From positions 992,001 through 1,056,000 of the forward strand of contig NZ_CP054698.1 of NCBI RefSeq assembly GCF_014023275.1: 64,000 nucleotides of DNA. Reading direction: 5' to 3'. This stretch comes from Nostoc edaphicum CCNP1411. Its GTDB lineage: Bacteria; Cyanobacteriota; Cyanobacteriia; Cyanobacteriales; Nostocaceae. This document shows, piece by piece, positions 38,592 through 47,827 of this stretch. The notes beneath the pieces are model-generated. The model saw only the letters and a list, made by a program, of their open reading frames with translations, had not been told where the DNA came from and did not search any database. The position numbers and the translations under genes are program-made. The number at the start of each line of letters is the position of its first letter. Positions within the stretch are counted from its first letter, which is position 1.

Positions 38592-39266
38592 TTAGGCGGC
38601 TAATTCTGAAAGGCGTAAACCAGCGATATTTTCACAGGAAAAAGTCTCTTTACCTATCCATCGGCGGCAGATTAGCTCTATTATCTGGCCTGCCCAGTTG
38701 CGGAAAAACCATTGGGACAAGGAACCATCTTCTTGAGGAGTCATAGACAAAGGAACAAAGCCTTTCTTTTGCCACACTTCTGCTGCTGCATAGATATCAT
38801 CAACAAGAATGGCAACGTGATGGACTGTATTAAAACCTTGCTTGTGGAATAAGCTAGCAATCTGTTCATCTGGTGCGTTAGGTGCAAGTAGCACCAAAAT
38901 CATGCCTGACGGCATTAAAGCTGAGAGAAAGTACATACTAGCATCTTCGGGCAATAAGCTTTGCTCTGGACAAAAATCATCAGGCCATTTTCCTGGCCCT
39001 TCCGTAATTTTGGCATCATGCTTGATTAGAGTCGTAGCGTACTCTGCGAGAGTTTCTGAACTAGGAAACAACAGTACATAGTGATCTACGACAACTGGTT
39101 CACCAAATATATCTATGCAAAAGGATGAGTTTAAAAATTCTGGGGTCTTGCACTCTTCTTTATACAAGAGTAATCCGTCAGTTTCAACAAAAGGAGACTC
39201 TTTACTCATCGAAGTCTCAGCTAAGTTAAAACCTTTTGCAGCTTCTGCTGGAAGATTATTGCTCAT
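38592..39266 (-). CDS. VOC/glyoxalase-fold protein
   Basis: 224 aa from ATG 39266 with AGGTGA upstream; an in-frame GTG 9 bases earlier is possible. Two halves are seen: DHYVLLFPSSETLAEYA (N-terminal) and VHHVAILVDDIYAAAEVWQK then GQIIELI (C-terminal), the beta-alpha-beta-beta-beta pattern of vicinal-oxygen-chelate proteins with a His and a Glu for metal. The reaction is not predictable. It stands alone between recN and the MarR operon, convergent with recN. Confidence 0.7.
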   Translation of the reverse strand: MSNNLPAEAAKGFNLAETSMSKESPFVETDGLLLYKEECKTPEFLNSSFCIDIFGEPVVVDHYVLLFPSSETLAEYATTLIKHDAKITEGPGKWPDDFCPEQSLLPEDASMYFLSALMPSGMILVLLAPNAPDEQIASLFHKQGFNTVHHVAILVDDIYAAAEVWQKKGFVPLSMTPQEDGSLSQWFFRNWAGQIIELICRRWIGKETFSCENIAGLRLSELAA

Positions 39267-39525
39267 AATGCTCACCTATAAAAATGATCTAGTATTCAAC
39301 ATTAAGGCTCAGAAGCAGGGCTTATGTCTACATCATAACTAATACCAATTTGCTATGAAGATTCACTGAATTATTAAACCTAGATGTGCAATCCCAAATC
39401 CTCCGAAGGCTGGGTCGATGACTGAAGCTATTGCGACCCCACGAACAGCACCAGCAGTCCAATAGTAAAAGCCGATAGTCTCGAAACTTAAAAGCTGCAA
39501 AAGGATCGGCTGTGTAAACTCAGAG
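39267..39525. other. Intergenic region
   Basis: About 260 bp between two minus-strand genes. I see no reading frame, strong hairpin or repeat. Confidence 0.3.
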
Positions 39526-39999
39526 TTATGGGGATTTTAGTTCCGTTTTCTCGAAGACATTTTTTAGTAGAGTTAAGCCTTCTTCAATGTTGGAAATTTG
39601 TTCTTCTGTAAGACCTTTCAGCAAGTCGGTAATGTGAGCGCGAGTTTGATCTTGGGATTGCTTCAGATGATGCCTTCCATCTTCAGTTAAATTGAGCAAC
39701 ACCCGCCGCCGCTCTTGAGGATGAGCAATCCGTTTCACGAAGTCGCGTTGTACTAAGCGTTCTATGGTTGCTGATGCCGTGGCAGAGGTGACGCCTAAAT
39801 GCTCTGCTAAGTCAGATAATGAAGCACCAGGATTGCGATTAATAAATGCTAGCGATCGCAATTGAGGTATAGATAAAAAAGCGGCACTATGGGCACGCAT
39901 ATCCGCTCGGATAAACCGCATCACTAATGGAACTGTCTCCATTACTCTAGCGGCACATTCTTCGGAAGTTGCACCTTGATTAGGTTTATCCAAGGTCAT
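39526..39999 (-). CDS. MarR-family transcriptional regulator
   Basis: 157 aa from MTLDKPNQGAT (39999), with CAGGAGAAC upstream. The winged-helix core is clear: LRSLAFINRNPGASLSDLAE, LGVTSATASATIERLVQRD and the wing RRVLLNLTEDGR. It is the third gene of a minus-strand operon behind an ABC exporter, the arrangement for a regulator of its own drug or lipid exporter, with the ligand probably an exported compound. Confidence 0.88.
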   Translation of the reverse strand: MTLDKPNQGATSEECAARVMETVPLVMRFIRADMRAHSAAFLSIPQLRSLAFINRNPGASLSDLAEHLGVTSATASATIERLVQRDFVKRIAHPQERRRVLLNLTEDGRHHLKQSQDQTRAHITDLLKGLTEEQISNIEEGLTLLKNVFEKTELKSP

Positions 40000-40018
40000 G
40001 GGCTTGTTGTTCTCCTGA

Positions 40019-40873
40019 TTACATTGCCACCCGTGGATAAAGTTTTCCACCAAGGATGGCCAAAATTATTAATGTGAATAAGAGAATTGTACAATCCAGA
40101 CCAAAGCCATAGATGCTAGTGCCGTTTAACAGCATGGTGCTACGTAAGCCGTCAACCAGATAAGTCAATGGATTTAAATGGGAAATGAACTTTAACCAAC
40201 TGGGCATCAACGAGATTGGATATATGGCATTGCTAGCAAAAAATAACGGCATGGTTAACAATTGTCCAATACCCGTCATCCTTTCTCGGCTTTTCACCAA
40301 ACAGCCAATAATTAATGAAAAAATACAAAATGTTCCCGCCCCTATTATGACTAGCAGCAGTACTTGGAGAATAGCTAGGGGATGAAGATTTAGTTTGACA
40401 CCTAATAAAAATGCTAATCCGTAAATGAATATTACCTGAGATAAGCACCTCACCCCACACGCCAGGGCTTTGCCCAACACCATCGCCACGCGAGGCGTAG
40501 GACTAGCTAAAAATTTATGGACAATGCCTAAATCCCGCTCCCAGATTAGCGTCATCCCACCACTAAAAATTGCCACAAACAGAATACTCTGAGCCAAAAT
40601 GCCAGCAGAAAGAAAGTCCAAATAGGGTAAGTTTCCTGTAGGAATCACGCGAGTACGTGAGAAAACTTGCCCAAAAATTAGCAGCCATAAAGCTGGTTGC
40701 ACAGCTCGAACTATTAAATCAGTGGGATCGTGGCGGAGTTTACGGATTTCCAATTCCGCGATCGCCAGGGTTTTCGTAACTAGCTCTTTAATTGCAGAGA
40801 TCAAATTTACTCGGACAGTGGGTGGTGATTTAACCCAACCGTTGAGCAGTACGTCTGGTTCTCGCTGTGTCAC
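40019..40873 (-). CDS. ABC-2 type exporter permease
   Basis: 284 aa with six hydrophobic segments. The ABC-2 signature region is MTLIWERDLGIVHKFLASP and, near the end, YPISLMPSWLKFISHLNPLTYLVDGLR. It pairs with the ATPase encoded immediately upstream (44-bp overlap) in a DrrAB-like exporter in the plasma membrane. The substrate is unknown. Confidence 0.9.
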   Translation of the reverse strand: MTQREPDVLLNGWVKSPPTVRVNLISAIKELVTKTLAIAELEIRKLRHDPTDLIVRAVQPALWLLIFGQVFSRTRVIPTGNLPYLDFLSAGILAQSILFVAIFSGGMTLIWERDLGIVHKFLASPTPRVAMVLGKALACGVRCLSQVIFIYGLAFLLGVKLNLHPLAILQVLLLVIIGAGTFCIFSLIIGCLVKSRERMTGIGQLLTMPLFFASNAIYPISLMPSWLKFISHLNPLTYLVDGLRSTMLLNGTSIYGFGLDCTILLFTLIILAILGGKLYPRVAM

Positions 40874-41681
40874 GGTAGTTCACTCCTGATGTTAACTGGT
40901 CGCCTGTATAGTGAATAAAGACATCATCCAAAGTTGCATTTGGGTTATCTAAAGAAGCTTTTAAGTCGGTTGGTGTACCTGTGGTAACGACTTCACCTTG
41001 CTGCATAATCGCCACTCGGTTACATAAGCTATCCGCTTCTTCTAAAAAGTGGGTTGTTAAAAATATAGTTGTGCCGTAATCAGCACAAAGTTGTAGTACA
41101 AGCTGCCATACTTGAGTTCGAGCGATGGGATCTAGTCCGACAGTCGGCTCATCAAGAAACAGAATTTGGGGTTGGTGTAGAACTGATATGCCAATTTCCA
41201 GCTTGCGGATCATCCCACCAGAGTAGTTTCGTACCAAGCGTTTCGCCGCATCTTGCAAACCCATGTATTCTAGAATTTCATAGATGCGGCGATCGCGTCC
41301 TTTGGCAGATATTCCATACAGCTTGGCGAAGATTAAGAGATTTTCGTAACCGGTGAGACTACCGTCAGCAGACAGTGCTTGGGGTACATAACCGATAGCC
41401 CGTCTCACAGGATTAGATTGACGAGCCACATCATAGCCAGCTAAGGTTGCTTTCCCTGCACTGATAGGCAGCAAAGTTGTCAACATTTTAATAACTGTAC
41501 TTTTCCCTGCTCCATTGGGGCCAAGTAGCCCAAATACTTCGCCCTGTTCCACAGATATGCTCAGGTTATTAACTGCGGTTAACTTCCCAAAACGGCGTGT
41601 AAGTCCCTGAGTTTCAAGGATTAGCGGCTTTGGTTCGCTAGGAGGTTGCGATCGATTTATTTTTCCCGTCAGTATTGTCAC
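40830..41681 (-). CDS. ABC exporter ATP-binding protein (DrrA-like)
   Basis: 283 aa. Walker A GPNGAGKST (about residues 55-63), Q-loop in IGYVPQALS, ABC signature YSGGMIRKLEI, Walker B ILFLDEPTVGLD, and the switch His in FLTTHFLEEAD. The C-terminal tail (TLDDVFIHYTGDQL) is typical of DrrA-type subunits. It is the first gene of the operon; its end overlaps the permease start. Confidence 0.93.
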   Translation of the reverse strand: MTILTGKINRSQPPSEPKPLILETQGLTRRFGKLTAVNNLSISVEQGEVFGLLGPNGAGKSTVIKMLTTLLPISAGKATLAGYDVARQSNPVRRAIGYVPQALSADGSLTGYENLLIFAKLYGISAKGRDRRIYEILEYMGLQDAAKRLVRNYSGGMIRKLEIGISVLHQPQILFLDEPTVGLDPIARTQVWQLVLQLCADYGTTIFLTTHFLEEADSLCNRVAIMQQGEVVTTGTPTDLKASLDNPNATLDDVFIHYTGDQLTSGVNYRDTARTRRTAQRLG

Positions 41682-41741
41682 AAGTTTGATGCACTTCTAT
41701 TAATTAGTAAATCTAACTATTAGCTTCTCAATAGATTTGTT

Positions 41742-41759
41742 AGAAGTCAATAGACTTCT
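41742..41759. promoter_or_regulatory. Palindrome, candidate MarR operator
   Basis: AGAAGTC-AATA-GACTTCT is a perfect 7-4-7 inverted repeat about 60 bp upstream of the ABC ATPase start. A related CAATAGA and TTAGAAG half-site lies just beside it. Autoregulation by the operon's MarR protein is the natural inference. Confidence 0.5.
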
Positions 41760-41927
41760 GGCATAAATTTGAATCAGAGTAAAAGGAAACTCAGTAGAGT
41801 GGTGGCGAGGTTATCGATGGGTGAAGTCTTACTGACAAATTAACCGCAAAGACTTGCTAAGATAGCCAATAGGTGAAGAAATGTTCAGAATGCCTACTCC
41901 TACTCACTTAGAAAGTCTATGCCACAT

Positions 41928-42416
41928 TTAATTTTCATCAACAAGCTGCAAAACCCTATTGTATAAAGGTTCTGCCACCCAGAATCCTGCTTGGTTAATC
42001 AGAGCATCTAACAAAGGTTTCACAGCAGAAATCAGCCTTTGGCTTTTAGCTTCAACCAAAATCCCTAAAATCCCTGTGTAACCAAGATTTAGCCTAGCTG
42101 CAACCATGCGACCACGACGTTCATCAATCAAAACTTGATCTGCTTTCATTTCCAGTGCGAGAGCGATCGCTTCAGCTTCACCAATATCCAGTTCATTGCT
42201 GAGTGCTTCAACCAATGTTCGATCTTGAACTGGACGAGTTTGAATCCAGATAAAAGTTTGAACTTCAATTGCACCTGCGACTGGAAAGTTGGGATCAGTT
42301 AGTTCTCGGTAGACAGCTTCAGGAATTAAGACTGTTCCGTAAAGCTGTTGTAGTAAATGAAGATGGTTAATGGCGGCGAGGTTGTTAATGGGTGAAGTAT
42401 CACTGACAATGATCAC
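41928..42416 (-). CDS. DUF3368 PIN-like toxin
   Basis: 162 aa, GTG start (42414-42416) overlapping the antitoxin's TGA. PIN-type acidic residues appear in VSDTSPINNLA (Asp near residue 5), ELDIGEAEAIALA and DQVLIDERRGRMVA. DUF3368 proteins are predicted metal-dependent RNases. Together with the upstream UPF0175 gene it forms a toxin-antitoxin pair of the kind common in cyanobacteria. Confidence 0.85.
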   Translation of the reverse strand: MIIVSDTSPINNLAAINHLHLLQQLYGTVLIPEAVYRELTDPNFPVAGAIEVQTFIWIQTRPVQDRTLVEALSNELDIGEAEAIALALEMKADQVLIDERRGRMVAARLNLGYTGILGILVEAKSQRLISAVKPLLDALINQAGFWVAEPLYNRVLQLVDEN

Positions 42417-42658
42417 AGTCTACCCATCGCCCGCAAGTTTTCTATATCTTGGTCAAAATCCTCGACCCCATAATGTACTGAAATTTGACGACTTGCGAGT
42501 AGATGCTGAAATGCGATACTATTCATACCTGCAAACCGACTGGCTTGAGCTAGGGTTAACTTTTCTTTTTGAAAGAGCATCACTGCAATTTCCTGCTTCA
42601 TTTCGCCTTCAGTCATCCGAGTTGCGGTTAATATTTCATTAGGAATGACGACGTTCAT
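42413..42658 (-). CDS. UPF0175 antitoxin
   Basis: 81 aa from MNVVIPNEILTATRM (42658), with AGAGG upstream. The sequence EIAVMLFQKEKLTLAQASRF followed by AGMNSIAFQHLLASRQI is the UPF0175 helix-turn-helix pattern. It probably neutralises the DUF3368 protein and represses its own operon. Confidence 0.85.
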   Translation of the reverse strand: MNVVIPNEILTATRMTEGEMKQEIAVMLFQKEKLTLAQASRFAGMNSIAFQHLLASRQISVHYGVEDFDQDIENLRAMGRL

Positions 42659-42841
42659 AATTATAATCCTCTCTATCACTACTATTCTAAGCAGCTTGGG
42701 CATCGCCAAGTGAGAATGAAGTAAATTTGCAGTCAGTGTTGGTAACTCAGGCTTCCACAAGTTAGGGTGTATATACAGAAATTTTCTGTACACTAAATAG
42801 CTTAGATTGCTTCATAAAGTACATGAGAAAGGTATGTATTG

Positions 42842-43909
42842 ATGGATATAGTTATTGATGCAAATGTCATAATTGCCGATCCTTGGTTCCGCTCACAAAA
42901 GATGCGAGTGCTTCTGGACTTCGCGGAGAAGCGTTTTTCACAAGTGTTACTACTTGAACCTGTTGAGATGGAAGTTCGTGCTCATTTCAAAAGAGAAGTG
43001 ACTGCGCTAGCTAAAAGTATTGAAGATGCAATTAAGAAGGCCGAACGAATAGGAATAAGAGATACACCTCAGTTTGATGCTACAGAAGTATTTAACCGCA
43101 CATTTACTGCATGGGAGGAAAATTTAGAAAAACTTGTCCGAAGTAGACGTTTGTTCCGCATTCCTCTTGAACCTTCTGTTTTACGTGAAGCGATACAAAG
43201 GGCTACGGAAAGAATACCACCATGTACTGAATCTGGGAAAGAACTCAGAGATACTATTATTTGGTTATTATTTATTGAAACTTGTAAAAAACGTAGACAT
43301 GGAGAACAATATGTCTTCATCTCTCAAAATACAAAAGATTTTGCGGCCTCAGACAAAACTTCATTGCGTCAGGAACTTGTAGGTGATCTAGCTCAAAATG
43401 GCTTAACAGCTTTATATTACCCTTCACCCGAAGCTTTCAACAAAGAACATGCAGAACGATTTGAACATATAAATCTTGAGTGGGTTCAAGCGAGACTTAA
43501 TTTGGATGAAATTGAAAATAGCGTTCGTGAATGCTTGAAGGAAGTTAGGAATTCTTACTTTCACATTTCTGATTCTGATTATCGAAATTACTATGAGCCA
43601 ATGTTTGTAGAACATATTAGGCATTTAAATGTTGAAATCACTGAGCCAGTGTTGATTTGGGATTTTGATGAGCATAGTATAGAAGTTAGTATAGGGTGCG
43701 GTATAAATGTAGAGGCGAGTGTAGAGTGTAGAAGAGTTAATGCTCCAAGAAGCACTAACTTTTATAGCGATTATTATGAAGACATAGATGATGATTTTCC
43801 ATATACTCGTGTTTTAAACTGTGATGCTGAACTAGGCGCTGACATCTCAGCTACAGTGTCAGATGATTCACTTGAGTTTACCAACATTGAAGCAATCTAT
43901 CCTATCTAA
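42842..43909 (+). CDS. PIN-domain protein with DUF4935-type nuclease
   Basis: 355 aa from ATG 42842 (MDIVIDANVIIADP). PIN acidic residues: VIDANVII (Asp), LEPVEMEVRAHF (Glu), LRDTIIWLLFIE (Asp) and FISQNTKDFA (Asp). The C-terminal 130 residues form a separate, beta-rich domain (EPVLIWDFDEHSIEVSIG). It is a predicted RNase toxin or defence nuclease. No antitoxin is obvious upstream, but the small DUF4926 gene follows closely. Confidence 0.8.
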   Translation: MDIVIDANVIIADPWFRSQKMRVLLDFAEKRFSQVLLLEPVEMEVRAHFKREVTALAKSIEDAIKKAERIGIRDTPQFDATEVFNRTFTAWEENLEKLVRSRRLFRIPLEPSVLREAIQRATERIPPCTESGKELRDTIIWLLFIETCKKRRHGEQYVFISQNTKDFAASDKTSLRQELVGDLAQNGLTALYYPSPEAFNKEHAERFEHINLEWVQARLNLDEIENSVRECLKEVRNSYFHISDSDYRNYYEPMFVEHIRHLNVEITEPVLIWDFDEHSIEVSIGCGINVEASVECRRVNAPRSTNFYSDYYEDIDDDFPYTRVLNCDAELGADISATVSDDSLEFTNIEAIYPI

Positions 43910-43970
43910 CTGTAGGAAGCGATCGCCTATGCTAATTTTGAGAGCGATCGCATCAAAAATTATTGAGAAT

Positions 43971-44237
43971 ATGGAAATCTCTAGGGAGATGAGTAAAAAT
44001 ACAATCAAACTGCTGGATGTAGTAGCACTGACAGTTGATCTGCCTGAATACAACCTGTACTGTGGTCAAGTTGGGACAGTAGTAGAATTATTAGCTGGCG
44101 GTGCTGCATTTGAGGTTGAATTTAGCGATCGCTCTGGCCGCACTTACGAATCTGTCGGTTTACGCCCAGAGCAAATTATGGTGTTACATTTTGAGCCAGC
44201 ATCCCCTGATTCAGTATTGTCAATGGTGACAGCCTAA
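43971..44237 (+). CDS. DUF4926 protein
   Basis: 88 aa from ATG 43971, or 82 aa from ATG 43989 (MSKNTIKLLDVVALT). The pattern LLDVVALTVDLPEYNL, GQVGTVVELL, FEVEFSDRSGRTY then VGLRPEQIMVL is that of DUF4926, a small SH3-like family usually found in toxin-antitoxin neighbourhoods. It may act as an antitoxin. It starts about 60 bp after the PIN gene, across two HIP1 sites. Confidence 0.75.
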   Translation: MEISREMSKNTIKLLDVVALTVDLPEYNLYCGQVGTVVELLAGGAAFEVEFSDRSGRTYESVGLRPEQIMVLHFEPASPDSVLSMVTA

Positions 44238-44311
44238 GCGATAGTGCCCAGAGCGATGCCTACGGCTGGCTACGCCTACGCATTAAAAATTATTGAAAAA
44301 TTGAGCGCTTG

Positions 44312-44355
44312 TTGACAAAATTCTTGACTGTAATCACAATGTAATTACAGTCAAG
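44312..44355 (+). promoter_or_regulatory. mazEF promoter and palindromic operator
   Basis: TTGACA (44312-44317), a 17-bp spacer, then CACAAT (44335-44340) as a -10. The arms CTTGACTGTAAT (44323-44334) and ATTACAGTCAAG (44344-44355) form a perfect 12-bp inverted repeat around the -10. This is the expected layout for autorepression by the MazE/MazF complex. The mazE ATG is 13 bp further. Confidence 0.7.
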
Positions 44356-44368
44356 GATAAATATCCTC

Positions 44369-44632
44369 ATGGGAACAGCAATTAGAACCCGTATTGTTAA
44401 AATCGGGAACTCTCAAGGTATCCGTATTCCTAAACTTCTGCTTGAACAAAGTGGTATTGGCGAAGAGGTGGAAATTGAAATTCAAGATTGTCACCTAATT
44501 GTCCGTGCTGCTTCTAAATCGCGTAAGGGGTGGGATGAAGCATTTTCAACAATGGCAAAGCAACACGACGATGCACTGCTCGATGATACCGTAACTACAG
44601 AGTGGGAGCATGTAGAGTGGGAGTGGCAGTGA
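44369..44632 (+). CDS. mazE: MazE-type AbrB-fold antitoxin
   Basis: 87 aa. The SpoVT/AbrB swapped-hairpin motif TRIVKIGNSQGIRIPKLLLE is at residues 7-26. The acidic C-terminal tail (DDALLDDTVTTEWEHVEWEW) is the usual toxin-binding part. It binds its promoter palindrome and neutralises MazF. The stop overlaps the toxin start. Confidence 0.9.
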   Translation: MGTAIRTRIVKIGNSQGIRIPKLLLEQSGIGEEVEIEIQDCHLIVRAASKSRKGWDEAFSTMAKQHDDALLDDTVTTEWEHVEWEWQ

Positions 44633-44946
44633 ATCGATTTGATGTGTTTTTGGTTAACCTCGACCCGACAATTGGCAGTGAGATTCAAAAGACAAGACCC
44701 TGTGTAGTAATTTCACCAGATGAGATGAATAAATATATTGCCACGGTTATTGTTGCTCCGATGACAACTAAAGGACAGTCTTATCCGACTCGTGTCACTT
44801 GTGAGTTTCAGGGTAAAAATGGGCAAATTGTTCTAGACCAAATTCGTACAGTTGACAAAACTCGATTAGTCAAAAAGCTAGGTCAGATTGACCCGGATGA
44901 ACAAAAAGCAGTTTTAGATACTTTGGCTGAAATGTTTGCTGAATAA
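44629..44946 (+). CDS. mazF: MazF-type endoribonuclease toxin
   Basis: 105 aa from GTG 44629 overlapping the mazE TGA; GGGAG lies just upstream. MazF/PemK features: FDVFLVNLDPTIGSEIQKTR, PCVVISPD, VIVAPMTTKG and IVLDQIRTVDKTRL. It is an mRNA-cleaving ribosome-independent toxin. The length is normal and the frame intact. Confidence 0.93.
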   Translation: MNRFDVFLVNLDPTIGSEIQKTRPCVVISPDEMNKYIATVIVAPMTTKGQSYPTRVTCEFQGKNGQIVLDQIRTVDKTRLVKKLGQIDPDEQKAVLDTLAEMFAE

Positions 44947-45017
44947 TATACATAACAATCAATAAACCGGATGGTTATACCAATTTTTTATAGATACGAA
45001 TTACATAACATATCTGG

Positions 45018-46201
45018 CAGAAATGTTGAATGCTGATACAAAACTTTACATAGATAGTTACACTAACTCTAAAAAGGCTAAATTAGTCAACATAACATCA
45101 TCTCCTCAAACCAATGAACATAGCTGATTTTCTGACACATACAAGATTGCAAATAGCGGAATTTATCTAATAGTGTATGTCCCCATTGTGCGGGAATAGA
45201 TAAAAGCTGTAAAATCAGATAAGCTATTAAACTAACGTAAATTTGTATGGTGATACCGTTGACGTTTTTGGTAATTAATTTGTCAAGTTTTAAGTGCATC
45301 TTTAAAAACTTCCACAAGAGTTCAACTCCCCAACGTAATCGATAAATATCCCTAATTTCATCATCATTAACAGCTGCATCTCCCGACTTTGGTAAATTAG
45401 TCACTAAGCGGAACTCAGTTTTCGTTTCTAAATCACAAAAATTAATGACTCTATAGGCAATAGCCTCATCAGATGCACCTACTTTGACTAATCCAGTTGC
45501 ATCCTCAAATTCTAGTAACGAAATTGTTTTTTAATCCGCAAAACAAAATATTTGTTTTCTTGTACCAATTCTTGAATGAATTTTAATCCCGCAAAGCCTC
45601 TATCCATTACCCCTACAGCATTAGTTGGGAGACTAGACATCATCTTGGAACCAAATTTATAATCATGATCATGTCCAAAATTGATCAAGTTATCTTCTGG
45701 GCTACCTGTAGCTAAATTCAAAGAACTAAAAAGTTTGACTTGATGATGACCCAAAACCCATAACAATTTACTTGTCAGGGTAATAATTGTTGAATCAATA
45801 GGACAAATAGCATATTTATCGTGTAATTTTTTTGTGAATTTTCTTCTGTACTAATTCATTTAATTTTTGGTAAATTCCTTGAAATTGTTTTTGGCTTCGA
45901 TGTAAATTTGCTTTAGAAAAAGTAGAAATATCTACCTCAAATCCTGTATTGTTTAATCTCTTAAATAAATCTCGCATACTTGTTAAGCTATTATCCAGAG
46001 CATAGGATAGCCAGCACTCAAAGAATAGACGACTATTCAATACTGGATAATCATTTTTTGGCAGGCTTTTCAAGATATCTTTGACAATTTTGGGAAATGA
46101 ATTTATAATCACAATCAAACTAATATAGTTTAAGCCTTCGCCCAAAAATACCATATTTTGGGCTATTTTTATCGGATTTTTCTTACCGTTCAACACTTCT
46201 G
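45018..46201 (-). mobile_element. IS4-family insertion sequence, copy 2 (1184 bp)
   Basis: Same length and the same ends (CAGAAATGTTGAA / TTCAACACTTCTG) as copy 1 at 15649. It is inserted in the last codons of a methyltransferase gene in the same orientation, so the methyltransferase frame reads straight into the transposase. Confidence 0.9.
45087..46196 (-). pseudogene. IS4-family transposase, frameshifted (copy 2)
   Basis: Same protein as copy 1, with fewer breaks. The first part is intact through FSKANLHRSQKQF and ends near 45816, where a run of seven A residues replaces the six seen in copy 1. A second break lies at a run of six A (near 45527). From 45404 down to 45087 the frame is intact, including YREK (IYRLRWGVELLWKFLK). 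Combining the better allele at each homopolymer still leaves the site near 45527 to be explained. Confidence 0.85.
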
Positions 46202-46883
46202 CATATCTGGTTATCTTCAACATCTGGTTTCCACCAGGCTGTAGTTCGTATTCAACCTTTTCAATATCTATTTTGTAACCTTTTGAAGTGTAATATTTAA
46301 CTATTTCATCTAAATGTTGTGAATGTTTCCACATTAAAGTTATTAAGGGAAATATTCTGACTTCTTTAGCAATACGCAACATCTCACCTACTGAATTTAA
46401 GTGAAAATCGTAATCGAGATGGTCTGAATATAAAAATAATAAATGCGAACAAAGAGCTATATCAAATTCTTGATTATCATAAGCCAATTTTGGTAATTCA
46501 CCAACTGTATATCTATTACTCTTTTTGCCAGTTTCATAATCAGACAGAAATTCTTGAATAACTTTGACTCGATTTTGTCGCAAATCATCCGGGGATTTAT
46601 GATAGCTCCATACCCAATCATTCGATGTAGCCTTGACTTGGTTAATTATGTTATCTACCACTTCATTAAATCTTTGCAATATTTCATCACTGGAAAATTG
46701 ATAGAGTGGGTCAACAGAAACTACACTTTTACCCTGACGTGTCATTTCTGCATTAAAGCTTGCTGGCCCATCCCCAATCCCAATAATGCTTTTATTTAAA
46801 TCTGCATTTGTTAAATTGAATATTTTTATATATTCATCCATCGACCTCCCAAAAGGAACTACTTTCTCTAAAAGCATTGCCAT
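46202..46883 (-). CDS. SAM-dependent methyltransferase, 3' end replaced by IS
   Basis: Starts MAMLLEKVVPFGRSMDEY with GAGGT upstream. Motif I is IIGIGDGPASFNAEMTRQGK followed by VVSVDPLY, a Rossmann-type SAM site; FDIALCSHLLFLY is motif IV-like. About 227 residues remain. Without the IS the gene would end just after LKITRYVM, so only the last two or three residues are lost. It now runs on through the IS into a 355-aa fusion (stop near 45816). It may still work. Substrate unknown. Confidence 0.75.
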
Positions 46884-47578
46884 AGAATTTACCTCGTAAA
46901 TAGACTTATTAAACAGGATAATAATAAAATTAAAATGTTTTATTCACTGATAGACGGCAATCATTCTGAAGCACGTTAAGTTCTTTTACAACTGTCAAGG
47001 AATTTCTACCTTTAAACACAGCAGCGATCGTGGTAAATCTCACCAATGGCAGAAAATAGCGATGGCTGCGCCAACGCTTTCAGCGATCGCAGTTTAAAAA
47101 TCCCTTCACACCCGATGCTAACTAAAATCACTATATCAAAGACTTAATACAATACCTACGTATACCCCACTATCTTGCTCTAGAATGATACAGCATTGCA
47201 TCCAACCTACCCAGAAGAGAATAAAGTAAATCGAATGGTAATAATAAAGTTTTTCAAGAAATTTTATATTTTTGTGAATTCTCTTGCTGGCTATACTACC
47301 TCTAACGCTTATTCTTAGGACTTTTGCAGCTTACCTAGCTACCTTCAGCTCTTACCTTGACTAATCAAGAAGGTTAAGAGAAACTAACTAAATACTGATG
47401 CATCTGCTTATAATATTAATAAGTTTTGTAAAGATTCTGAGATATATATGTTGAAAGATGGAACATTAATTAACAAATGGCAGGTTTTTATCTAAGTAAA
47501 AATGTTCCTACGGCTATATTTGTAGCCTTCTGCTAAGGCAGTACAATTTAAGCGTACTTATCCTGGTTGGCCAAAAGA
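46884..47578. other. Intergenic region, about 700 bp
   Basis: AT-rich with a few HIP1 sites near 47025-47090 and a small hairpin near 47515-47545 (GGCTATATTTGTAGCC). It must contain divergent promoters for the methyltransferase and the ycf35 operon. No gene is supported. Confidence 0.4.
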
Positions 47579-47788
47579 ATGGAGACATTAGAGTTCATAA
47601 TTTATCCAGACGGTCGGGTACAAGAGAAAGTCACTGGCATTGTGGGTGCTTCTTGCGCTGAGGTTACAGCAGCAATAGAGGCACAGTTGGGGCAAGTACT
47701 TAATCATGAGCCAACCTCAGAATATTTCGCCGCGAAGGTGCAGCAATCTAATGTGGCGAATACACACACCACTTACAGCGATTGGTAA
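47579..47788 (+). CDS. DUF2997 protein
   Basis: 69 aa from ATG 47579 (METLEFIIYPDGRVQEKVTG). The pattern EFxIxPDGxVxExVxGxxGxxC is that of DUF2997, small proteins found beside Ycf35 and a ferredoxin in cyanobacteria. It is the first gene of the three-gene operon. Confidence 0.8.
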   Translation: METLEFIIYPDGRVQEKVTGIVGASCAEVTAAIEAQLGQVLNHEPTSEYFAAKVQQSNVANTHTTYSDW

Positions 47789-47827
47789 GTTTTCACAGTA
47801 GTTTAGTGTTATTAATTCACAACCACC

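Larger units (their letters stand above)
45009..46210. repeat. 9-bp target-site duplication flanking IS copy 2
   Basis: CATATCTGG occurs at 45009-45017 and at 46202-46210, exactly outside the element ends. It is perfect, indicating a recent, unrearranged insertion. Confidence 0.9.
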
